Source of the DNA: Pagrus major
Taxonomy: Eukaryota > Chordata > Actinopteri > Spariformes > Sparidae
Direction of reading: 5' to 3'
DNA length: 64,000 bases
Assembly: GCF_040436345.1 (NCBI RefSeq)
Contig: NC_133223.1
Coordinates: 22,593,613 to 22,657,612 of the forward strand
Each line of letters begins with the position of its first letter. Positions within the stretch are counted from its first letter, which is position 1. Both the position numbers and the translations under genes were made by a program. The notes beneath the pieces were generated by a model. It ran no database searches, was not told the DNA's origin, and was given only the letters and a program-made list of their open reading frames with translations. Below are positions 32,969 to 44,512 of this stretch, piece by piece.

Positions 32969-34368
32969 AATCCTGCTGACCTCTCACACGTATACACATT
33001 TACACACACACAGTTAGTGAGTCAAGCTCTAAGTTTCGCTGTGCTTCTATCTCCAGAAACAGAGAACAAAGGTAGATGGTTGTGGCTGGATGTAAACTAG
33101 ACAAGCCTGGATCCACACGCAGGACATAGAGATTCACAGAGCGGACTGTACACTCACTGAAGCCGTACAAAAATACTCGATAAAGGTCGACAATATCAGA
33201 GGACAAAGGTTGTTGTCAAAGGTTGGCAGTTGCGTGATGAAAAACATGTGTCCCTGCCTTCTGATTGTGGGTTTCTTCCCCTCGATCGTACATTCTTCCT
33301 TGAGCGACGAATCTGCACACATTTGGTTTCACAATATTGCTGCAGTCATACAAAAACTCTCAAGGGTTTCTCAAGAAAAAGGCTGAGGAGGAGGAACTGA
33401 CGGTATTGTACTTCCAATAGGACATTTCCAACTATATTAGTAATACATTTTTGGTTGGTTAGTTTAGGAAAAAGGATTAAGATTTTCTTATTATTTTGTC
33501 CAACCAAAGAGGCTTGTGACTGAAGAAGGATGTGATGAGTAGCAACGGAAATCCCTTTTGTCAAATAAATAATAACTGTAAAATACTGTATATGCAGATA
33601 TATTGGCAGGTTGTATCAAATATTACCAAGTGCGTTCTTTGTTTCTATAATCCCACACAGAAGATCAAAAAAACTACTTTGTCATTACAAATAAATTCTT
33701 AAGAGTTTCTTCCTACATTCAGCAAGCCAGTTTATGCAGTTCAACCCAGCTGTGGGAGATCTAAAAGGATAAATTTAAATAAAAAAGGATGTATAAATTT
33801 ATGTAAGATTTATAAATAGAAAAATGAATCACCTAATTCATATCTTGCACCATCAGTTTTTAAATTAAAGTTCCTGTGACAGATCATCACAGCATGACTA
33901 GTTTGGGACAACACAAACATCTATTTTAACATATATAAAAAAACATAATAATGCTACATGCATCGTTTTTAACATATATCCTGTTGATAAGAAACACATG
34001 AGCTTGTTGTCACAAACTAGACACGGAGATGTGCTTACAATGATCCTGGAGTGTACGCTCACACACTTCCCCTCATCACCTGGCCGTAAATCGTCACTTC
34101 TCAAACAAAGAAAGCACCCGAATTCAAGTTCTGAGGTCTCAGTGGAAAGCAGAGCTAATGCTTTTTGTGCTAGTGTTTGCTGGTGGATGATGCCAAGGAG
34201 GAGAACTGGGAGGCAGGGTTTGTCTTTCTGTGCTCTCTGAGTCTGTGTGGTTTCAGTAGTCAACATCACGGAGTCTGGTGAAGCCTCTCCGACCTCAACG
34301 CTGTCCCCGGGGAGGAATGAGCTGCCCTGCTTCCTCTGTGGCTGGTTGAAGCTTAGGCCAGCTTTCCT

Positions 34369-34400
34369 GTGTGCACGCGCGTGCGTGCGTGCGTGCGTGC

Positions 34401-34449
<49 letters not shown>

Positions 34450-34451
34450 TG
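34369..34451 (+). repeat. Compound (GTGC)n-(GT)n microsatellite
   Basis: Alternating purine-pyrimidine sequence, first GTGC/GCGT repeats and then a pure GT run. It is prone to Z-DNA and likely polymorphic. Confidence 0.9.
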
Positions 34452-34624
34452 TGAATTAGTTGGACCGATACAGGTTTGTAAAGATGGCTACTGAACTATT
34501 AATAAGGTTTAGCTTTCAATGTGATTTTTCTCAAACCTATAATTCTGGTGTTTGTTGATCGACTGTTTAGGGAGAAAATCCGCAAAAATGCATTTTGACC
34601 ATTATGTGAAATAAGAATTTCAAT

Positions 34625-35099
34625 TTAAAGGGAAAATCCAACAATTTTACACATTAAAGTGTGTTTACAGGTCTCGGGGAGTACCACTGCATATGTGGGA
34701 AAAAAAGTAGTATAAAGCCTTTTGTGACTCCAGAGGAAGCTGCATGCAATTTGATAAATTGCCTCCAGTGATCACGCAGTGGCTCAGTTGCATTGTGGGT
34801 AATAATTTAGGCGCCACGTTTTGAAAAGCAGTCCACTGGTCAAGCATTGTACTCCTATAACTCTGTCCTAATAATGCTGTTATTCCACCTATTCTCTTTC
34901 CTTTTCAAACCTGCCGCCTTCATTACCCACAGTGCAATTCAGCCACTCAGTGACATCACTGTAGGCATTTTATCACATTACATGCAGCTTCCTCTGGAGC
35001 CACAAAAAGGCTTTATACTACTTTTTCACAAATGCAGTAGTACGCCCTAAGACTTGTAAACACAATTTAATGTGTAAAATAGGTGGAGCTACCCTTTAA
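34625..35099. mobile_element. TTAA-flanked element with long inverted arms
   Basis: 475 bp flanked by TTTAAA. The arms extend about 120 bp. Left-arm landmarks GTAGTATAAAGCCTTTTGTG and CCAGAGGAAGCTGCATG recur inverted on the right as CATGCAGCTTCCTCTGG and GGCTTTATACTAC. No transposase frame. Confidence 0.85.
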
Positions 35100-35150
35100 A
35101 TCCAGACACTTACATCAGGGTACACATAAGAAAACTGCTAACCCTTATAT

Positions 35151-35327
35151 AAAGTTTGGGTAACACTCTATAATAGGGTACACGTATTAACCATTGACTA
35201 GTTGCTTTTTAGCATGCATATTAGTAGCATATTGGCTCTTTATAAGTCATCCTCTGATATGCATGCTAATAAGCAGGAGTCAATGGTTAATACGTCTACC
35301 CGAATATAAAGTGTAACCCAGACTTTT
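35151..35327. mobile_element. Short MITE with GGGTAACACT ends
   Basis: About 176 bp, starting AAAGTTTGGGTAACACT and ending with the near-inverse AGTGTAACCCAGACTTT. Inside it the sequences TATTAACCATTGACTA and GTCAATGGTTAATACG also pair. A related element with GGGTAACACTT ends occurs at 57620-57958. Confidence 0.75.
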
Positions 35328-35503
35328 TATAAAGGTTAACAGCTTCTTAAAGCAAGTTTCTTTTTTGTTTATCTTTAATCCAAAAATGTAATTCTAGGAA
35401 ACCAATGTCAGTCCATCCCTGTGTGTGTATCTGTGTGTGTGTTTGAGTGTTTTGTGACTCAGAAACAGGAACAGTGTGCGTTCTTTTGTCCACTTTTTCC
35501 AGT

Positions 35504-35672
35504 TCAGAAGCTCTCGACGAAGCTGCTGGGAAACAGGCCGGTCTGTCCCGTCCTCTGCAGGGTGCCTTTGTACCAGCCGTCCTCCCTCTTCTTATGGACA
35601 AACACCACGTCCCCTTCCCGCAGCTCGATCTCTGCCTCGCTCTGGGGAGGGTAGGGCACCACCACACGAAAC
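35504..35672 (-). CDS. sh3rf3: sh3rf3 last coding exon: fourth SH3 domain
   Basis: Acceptor GTGTGGCAG after a 105-nt intron. It encodes [36 protein letters not shown] and [12 protein letters not shown], then TGA. This is a complete SH3 domain at the extreme C terminus, as in all SH3RF proteins. Confidence 0.95.
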
Positions 35673-35675
35673 CTG

Positions 35676-35710
<35 letters not shown>

Positions 35711-38700
35711 GACAGTTACAACACACACAAGGCTATGGGGACGTCCCATCTAAATGAATTTGTGTGCGTGTGCCCACCTCTCTCTGGACAGAGGTTTAGG
35801 TTCAGGCCGGAGGACCATCAGAGCGCTGCCTGCACGTGTTGCCGGGGGCGACCTGGGGAAATTGGTATCCAGGGAGCCAGACTTCCTGTGCAGAGGCTCC
35901 AGTCCTATGGCCCCCATATCACTCTCGATCGGACAGGAGCCGGCTCGCCCCTGTGATGCCATCGGACAGGAACCTGAGCGGGCGTGGTGGTGATGGTGGT
36001 GCGGATGGTGGGCGAGATCGGTGGGGCCGGCCAACGAGGGGTCGTGGGTGGGCGGGGAGGAGGGAGGTGAGCGAGGTTTTTTCTTGGCTGCCGCCCCCGA
36101 CAGGAGCTTTAATAAACCTCCTGCTTTCCTCTCCTTCTGTGAACGGACAGAGCGAGGGGAAGGGGATAAGAGAGATGAAAGGGGTGAGGAGGGACGGAGA
36201 CCCAGAGAGAGAGAGAGAGGAAAAAGACAACAAACAAACAGAGATGCTGGTGAGATTAACAGGAATATATGTTTCATAAGGCCTATCTTGAAAAGTGACA
36301 AGTTGGTAATGAAAGTGTCTGTGTAAACAATATGTCTACAGAGTATTTGCCAGCACAGAGCACAAATACACTGCCTACACATTCATCAAAAAACACATTT
36401 ATGAAACAAATAGAAAAATATTTTCCCGTTGACGCCATCTGACAGGTGGAATAAAACTGGTAACAAAAGCACATTTGTTTCATCGTGGACAGAGAGTAAA
36501 CAAGGTGAGTCATCCTCCTCTCGGTATTCACAGGGACACAGTCTCACCTGGCCTACCAGAGGACAGAGACATTATCTTTTGTATGCTGCTGCTTTGGTGA
36601 CATTTATGTTGAAAGGACACAAAGGACATGTCCCCTGCAATTTTTGTAATTATCCATACCCCACCCTCTGTTTAAAAAGTGTTTGTGATGCACTCATAGT
36701 CCCTTTGTTTTTGAGTGTTAGATGTGAAGATCAAGTATGTAGCTGGAACCAGGAGACAACTAGCTTAGCTTAGCATAAAGATATGTAACTATGTCTTGAC
36801 AAACAATGGTTGATTTATCCACCTAGTACTTTTGAGCAGCATGTGATAACAAGACCCTGCAAGTCAACGCTCCTCGCTGTTGTTCGCCAAGAAACGATTA
36901 CGGTAAGTAACTTCCTTTGTACATTTCTGTTTGTGTACGAATAAAAAAACAAGATACAACGTGTTAATGTGTGAGTTTTTGAGATTATGTTTTTTTTAAC
37001 TTAGAGCAAGGCCAGTTGTTCCCACCTGCTTCTAATATTTATGCTCCTGACTCAAACGCATAATAAGTTATATCTGTCATGAGGGTTTCCTCATTTAAAA
37101 CAAAACATAAGATGTAAGCAGTGTGGGATTATGGGAGTTTTGGTTTTTGTGGCTAAACAACCACCACTGCTAAAAAAAAATGATCTGTGTCTCAATATAT
37201 ATATAGAAATCTCTGGGTCTGAACATAGTTGGAAATATTTGGGATAATGTGAGTGCACAATGAAGCTATGAGCATGATTTCAATCTTTTCACTTGACTCT
37301 CTGCAAGGAAAACAATTATTATTTTCAAAATGTTGAACTATTCCTTAAAAAACAGTGTTTACTGACACAGAATTTGATGGCAGAGTTCATATTACAGAAC
37401 TATTTTTGTGGGGTTTCACAGTTTGAAAGAACCAAAAACAAAATGACAGTGTTGTTAGATTTGTGATGTTCTGCCAAATGGTTTCAAAACAGAAAGACAG
37501 TTTCTGCCTTTTCATTTCACCTCACATAACAATGTGTCATGCGGGTTATTTTGCATGAAGAGGACAGGTAGTTCTAGGTCAGCCATCACATCAAAATAAA
37601 GAGAGCTTGAGTCTTCTGTTTGTTCTTGTTCACTCAAGGCTCAGAGAGGAGAGAGCAGTAGTGATGGGATTATTGCTCTAACAATAAGTGTTCACAGAAT
37701 GAATGCTGCTCAGTCATGATACATATTGTAAACCCATAGGTCGCCTTAAAAAGCCGTTACCTCACCATTCTACAAGCTGAATGCACATGCATTTACTGTC
37801 GGTCTCAAGAATAAACAATAAAAGCAGATTCACGTCTTTCCCTTCATGTTTGATTATGGAGGAGCTGTACAATACTGTCCATTCAGTTCAACTCTGTGTG
37901 ATACCATGTGTGATTTGTGTGTTTTTCTCACAGATCAATACAGAGCATGCCTGAGCATAATTACATTTTTTGTGGATGCATGAAGCCTCCATATCAGTGC
38001 CGTCTCCTCCTCAGCCATCTGTTCCCTTTATATGTGGGCTGCTGGATAACGCATCATTGTGTTTGTTTTTTAGATTCATTTTCCATCAAACACTGTCTTT
38101 GCGACACTGTGATGGACAGTTGCCATGGCACAGCATTGTGGTGTAAATATGGAAGTATAATATGAAACTCAGAATACACACTGTTCTGTTATTGTTTATC
38201 TAAACAAAGGCCTTGTGGTTTTATATTTAAATCTGGATAACAGAGAGCAGCAGAGAGGAGAGTGTGAACCACACCATCCTCCTCCAAAGTTCATTATCAA
38301 ACACGAGAAAACTAATTAAACTCTGCTTCCAAGAGATGTGTTAAAAACACGGTGATTAAAAGCTGACATTGATAACTCCAAACTATGGCGATGACATCCA
38401 AACTACAGCAAACATTACAAATATCATCAACATTTGTCAGTCACAGTATGGAAAGCATCCTCAGCCACAGTGCACGCAGACTGTTTGGTGTGTTAGCACG
38501 CTCCAGCACACAGACGGGAACAAAGACAGACAAAGAGCACATTTTAACTTAAGTGAATTATCGAGCACAAAGGGCTCCAGAGCTGGTGCTGCAGACAAAC
38601 ACTGGGTCTGTGACCATCAGCTTTGTCTGTATAATTTGCACCTCACTGCATGAAACAACTACATGACAAACCACAGTCTGTGAGGAAAAATGGAAGGTTT

Positions 38701-41700
38701 TAAACGAGTTAGCTTTGCAGCACAGTCATCGGGATGTTCACTCTCTTTAATTGAGAAGATTGGCTGCTTACAACTGGATCAGGATTACACGTAACACTTT
38801 CCAGCGAGCATCAACCAGGATTTCAACGCTGATTTCTAGTTGAAAACTGGGCGATATCCGGATGTCAAAGACATCTTCTTGCCCTCTACTCAACCAGTTA
38901 AAATGTGTAACCATTTTGATATTTTTTTCATTTGTAGGTTGACAGAGAGACGATATTGATTAGTGTGAAGGTATTTCTATGAGGGATGAAGACACATATA
39001 TACACATTTAATGTTTCGTACAAAGTGTCAGAAATATGGAACTTTACGAGCTCTCAATAAAAAGCTATTATTATATATAAATGTAAAATAAGACACAATA
39101 AGGCTTTCTGCTGTAAATCCCATGTGTACTCTACTTAGAGAATTACAGCTTGAACCTCTGGAAGAGGGACCTGTAGAGCAATGTGCAAGCTGAAGAAATA
39201 AATACGAGCTTCATGCTACACAGACATGTATGTGGTTGTTGTGGCTCAACAGGTAGAGTGGCCATTAGTGATGGTTCGATCCCTGAACCCCTGCAATTAA
39301 ATTTGCTTTTGCAGGATTTGCTACAACGCACCTTTTATCCTCTACAATGTGCCTATTGTCATTTTAGAGTCTGACTAAGAAACCACAGAAACAAAATTTC
39401 AGTTAAATGCCAGTACTGCAAATCCAGGTGAAATATGGTCTAAATGTTTAATAAATGTTTTCAAATAGTTGGTGAAATAAATTTTGCCTTTTCAACGCCT
39501 ATAGACATTTTTTAAACATCATCCAATGGAAAAATGCTTCTGAATGAAACAAAATACTAATGTTTGTTGCAAAAAGTCTCATAAATTTCCCTAGTTTGAG
39601 TAAAAATACAGTTTCTGGTGTTTCTTCATCTTGTACTATACTGAACCAGGCACGAAGCAAACCTGCCCGTCCTTCATGACTGCTGTTAAAAGTAGATGTT
39701 ATACTTGAAACTCAGTACACCTAATTTTGGTTTTGGGCTGCAAAAAACAATTATTTTAATGACTTTTTTAATCAATTACATTTTTTGATGAGTCTATTGA
39801 TTGTGAAAAATGGTGAAAAACACTCATTGTAAGTTCTTAAAGCTCAAGGTAACATTGTAAAATAAGTTGTTTTGTCTGCAAAAATTCCTCAAAATTATAA
39901 ATTTACAGTTATATAAAAGAGAGAAGAGCAGCATATCCTCATGTTTGAGAGGCTTAAACAAGCAAATAATTGTTTTTTTTTTTCTTGATTAATGACAAAC
40001 CATCATAACAATAGTTGATTTTTCTTTTGATCAGCTAATCGATTGATGGTGCAGTAAAACTCTGATTAAACACTAACAAAGTCTGAGTTCAGTTCAGCTC
40101 AGGGACAGACATTACTATGGAATAAGAAACGTTTTCTGTGAATTAAACCCCAATTGCTCTAAAACCTCAAGAGAGGCAAGTTGTTGCAGGAAGACAACTG
40201 TGGAAATGTGAGTCAGAGTTGGCGAGAGGAGTTTGGAGTTTAGCTAGAGGAAGTCATGGCTGAATATTAAACTGATTTTGACAATCTAGATGAGGCAACA
40301 ACTGTAACACCTCGTGAGATTTCAGAATGAGACTTCTCCTTGAACGAGACTTGTGTTTCTGGTTACAAATAGGATCTTATACTTATTATCTGTAGAAATC
40401 GCTTCTGTAATGTTGTCATAACAACCTCAGCCTGTCAGCACCCAAAATAGCGCTTTGAGTGGACCTAACTTTGACGGTCGCAGTTGCCCCAAAGGATTAC
40501 ATTGCAGCCCATACCGCAGCTGAGGCGATCTACTGGACCGATTCCTAAACTTTTGGTAAGTATGAATCATTTACACACCAAAACGCGTAACATGGGCCCA
40601 GGTTTAAAAAACACCAGAATTCCCCTTTAATAATCTAAACTGTAAACAACATAGGGACAAACGAGAACTTTTGCCTTTTTGCTAAACAGACTGAACATTA
40701 CAACCAAATTCATTTATTGTACCCTCCAACAACTGAACTCATATGTGCTGACATCCACACTGACAAACTACACTTGTTACCAAACACAAGAGACAAAATA
40801 CTTCCACAATATCTGTCCAAAATCAAATAATTAAAAAGGGACACAATAACAATTCATAGCTCTAATGACCACAGTTAGTGTAGAGTCGAGACAGCACAGA
40901 AGAAAAGTGCTAACAAAGCAAGAGAGGCTGTATAAACACTTCGACTCAGCAGATCCACTATAGAAAACAAACAGCACTCCGCTGCTTTACTGATATGCAT
41001 CTCCCTAAATACCAAGACCTCATTATTCCTCACATAATGCAGGATTGTGTAGCCTTTATGTTTAACTTTACATAAATCTAACTGTCTGAAATGCACACAC
41101 ATAAAATGCTCCACTGCTTTGGAAACATTCGGTTTCCTTCCTGTCATGCAAATACAGCTGGCTTGAATCTTAATTTGGGGCGAGGGAGGAGAAGATGGAG
41201 AGGAAAATAAAGATGAGCAGAAGGGGAGAAAATGGTGGGATACAGAGGAAGGTGTTGACAGGAGAACAGAAAGAAGGAAAGGAGAGGTAGAAGCAAAGAG
41301 GGATGTAGAAAGAGAGAGGGAGTGAGGGCGGTGGGCCTGAAACCAGCAGAATACAGTGAATAATCGCTCCCTCTCCTCTCTCATCTGCAGGCTTAAAAGC
41401 TTAATCTGCCTCCTGAGTGTGTGTGAGTCAAACTGCTGCTGTTGTTCCAAAACTAACCATCAGATGGCAGCACACACTCACAGTTTAATCTGTCATGCAG
41501 GCTGAGTCTAATTTTTTGAGGAGTGCCTTGCTCTGCAGCACATCAGCAGGGTGCTGAAGCTGATCTGAACCCCTAGTTGTTTATTTCTTCTACCTGCTGT
41601 GGCACAGGGGTGTTTAGATTGCTCCGGGTTGATAGGAGTAACGCCAGTTTCCGTCCACCCACTGAGCTAATTACCCTATCATTTACTCACCCACGCTCAT

Positions 41701-44477
41701 CACTCTTTAAATGCTTTTAAAATTATGCAAAAGAGAAGAAAAACCTTTAAAAATTAATGACAAATCTGAGAGTGAAATGAGGACAAAGGCTATACACTGA
41801 AATGTGCTCATCAATTGGATCGTGGTTATTTTGCTTGATGTACTTTCCTGCTCACAGCTGTCAGGTTGGTGGCTCTAAAACAAAGAGTGTCTTGTCTTGA
41901 CTGAACCAAAGTGTCACCATAATTTTAATGCCAGAGGGGTGTAAAAAAAGCCTTTTTTGGGAATCAGTAAATGTAAAATGTGCGGTCACCAGGATATAGT
42001 AGGTGGAAACAAAATAACACAAAGTAAAAGTAGAACGTAAGGCTTGTATTATCTAAGCTCACGGCCTTGAGGATCTTCTCCACATGTATTAAGGCAAGGG
42101 GTATACTATCAAAACCTTTAGTTGACACTGTGCATTGTTGTAGACAAATTTGAGATTTTGGCAGTAATAATAGACATCAAAACACATCATAGTAGAGTCA
42201 GAGCCTTTGAGGTGGCCTTCTCACAACCAAAGGTGGACATACCTTCCATTGTTGTTGAACATATACTTATTTGATCAATCGTTTTCTGCATTATGTTAAA
42301 TAAACAAAATTTAAGGTAGTTAGATGAGCAAAACCTCCAGCTCTCTTTGCAAGGAAGCAATCAAACTGTTACTGCTGTCGACTGGCATCACTGTGATATC
42401 GAGGACTCTCCTATACCTTCTATTTGAGACCTTTATGATGAGAATTTGTGGTTAATTGTCTATTCGACTACTTTATAGGATTAGTCGATGACTACTAATA
42501 ATATTCATGAATGCCCTAATTAAGTAATAAATAAAAAATCTCTAATGTGTGTTTGATATGGTTTTTGTGGGGGGGATTTTAAATCCTTAAAATTACACCT
42601 TCGTCTTATCTCTCATTAAATTTCCAGAATATATGAATATGTAAAATATTTTCATCTAAATATCATCTACAGAAACGAGTTTAACTGCTGGACATGAGAT
42701 GTCTCCTACTCAACCCAGTCCAGAATAGATGCTGGTGCAAACCATGGATACGTTGAAACTTTTATCTCGTGACAACTCTTTGTTTATGCTCGGGTTAGGT
42801 TTAGGCACTAAAACCACTTGGTTAGGGTCGGGTAAAGATCATGTTTTGGCTAAAAATACCTGGTTTTGTCAACACAAACACGGCTGGAAATTGTCCCGAG
42901 GTCTCCTTCAGAAAATCCACTGGTTTCACTCCACCATCCCCTCTGCTTCACAATATGACAGTCAGGTCACAAACATTTAATGTGAACGAGATATGACTCG
43001 TTTTGTAGAAATGTCAATACGGCACGTACAAATGTGAACGTATCAGTGGTTTGCAGAAACTTTCCATATCACACTTGTGTTTGCTGAATATTGGACCAGG
43101 ATTGGCTTCCATACATTTGTGATGTCACAAACCATGCTCGTAGGCCCGCCTCCAAAGTTCAGATTCTCACTGAGCACAGAGAAAATTTACACTTTGAGCA
43201 TTGAATGTGAAAACAGTCTTCTATTGTCAAACTCAGGGCTCAAACATTCCTCTGCAGGAACAAGTAGAAAAACACAGTTTCGACTGGAGGGGGTCTGGAT
43301 CTGAAGACATTTTCAGACTTTTTCCAGACCTGCTGAAATCCTGCAAGCACTTCTGACAGCCTTGTAGTTGGCAGCTGCCCTGCGTGTGCAGACTTCTTGG
43401 AAATGGTCTACAAACACATCTCAATGTCCAACGTGATATGTGTCTGTAATGCTGGCTGAGCTCCAGACAGTGTGACAGTGTGTCCAACAGAGATTATCCT
43501 AACTGTGTCTGCCAGACTGTTATCATAGCTGCTTCATCATTTCCTCTGGAACAAAGAGTGACTCTGTGCGGCCTCATCGCCTTCGAACCTGATGTTCCTG
43601 CTTTACAGAGCTCAAAGCAACAAAGTACGGGTTTGGGAAGAGGGTCAGGCTGGACATTATTTAGAGGGATGATATGATGATAAAGTATTTTGGGACTGAG
43701 ACTGACAAGAGCTGTATTTTCCTGCCAATATTTGGTATCTTAAAATGTGATCTATTAAGCTATCCAGCCCAAAAACTGACAAGTATTCTCGTTTTCCTCC
43801 AGAATTTTAATCTTGTCAGGGCGTAAAAAGCTTCTGAAAAAGCATTTAAATCATAACTGGATGCTACAACAGCAGCAAAATCCATATTGAGAGGTTGTCT
43901 CGGGTATAGAAGCAGCTCGTTGAGGCTGAGAGAGGGAGGTCATCACTTAAGATTTATAGACAGCTGAGAAAGATCCCTCCAAAACAAACAAGAATGAACA
44001 AAAAGCATATTCTCCACTTGTGATAAGATGGGAGCATTCTTTAATGTGATACAGTACTTTAACCATCCTCCATTCCAACTGTTATGAGATATATTCAGTA
44101 CATGAGTCATAATCTTGAATCCAAGTTCAAGCCATCCTCGAGTGTGACGATGTAAACAAGGCCTCTGCCTGCTGTTCCATAGTCAATGAGCTGTTTGTCA
44201 GCTAGCCATAGATTAGCTGTCCCAGACAGTGGAGCCAACAGTGAAACAAATGGAGCCGAGACAGATGCGAGCTTTCGGTGCCATCCTTCACTGTCAGCTC
44301 GGCCCGGTTTAACATCCACAGCTTTAACGCCGCAGTTCTCATAACATATAGGATGGCATTCAGCATTTGTGCCAGCTGCCTGTGTGAATGACACTCACTG
44401 AGGGAGGAGAGGACTGCTGGCACCTCTCACACAACACATCTCAGATTTATTCACCTGACGTGGTGTTGAAGTTAATT

Positions 44478-44512
<35 letters not shown>

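Larger units (their letters stand above)
30222..35503 (-). other. sh3rf3 downstream region, possible long 3' UTR
   Basis: There are no coding exons. It contains CA/TACA simple repeats at 30530-30565, a MITE at 32497-32968, a GTGC/GT microsatellite at 34369-34451, and two further inverted-repeat elements at 34625-35099 and 35151-35327. How much is transcribed as UTR cannot be decided from sequence. Confidence 0.4.

Noticed and set aside
35447-35956. 169-codon plus-strand frame
   Set aside because: Antisense to the last two sh3rf3 coding exons and crosses the CA repeat.
39222-39296. Possible tRNA gene (A- and B-box-like motifs)
   Set aside because: Box spacing is too short and no cloverleaf can be formed; kept only as a SINE fragment.
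40875-41450. 191-codon minus-strand frame
   Set aside because: Low-complexity Ser/Leu/Pro sequence produced by the purine-rich tract; no domain.
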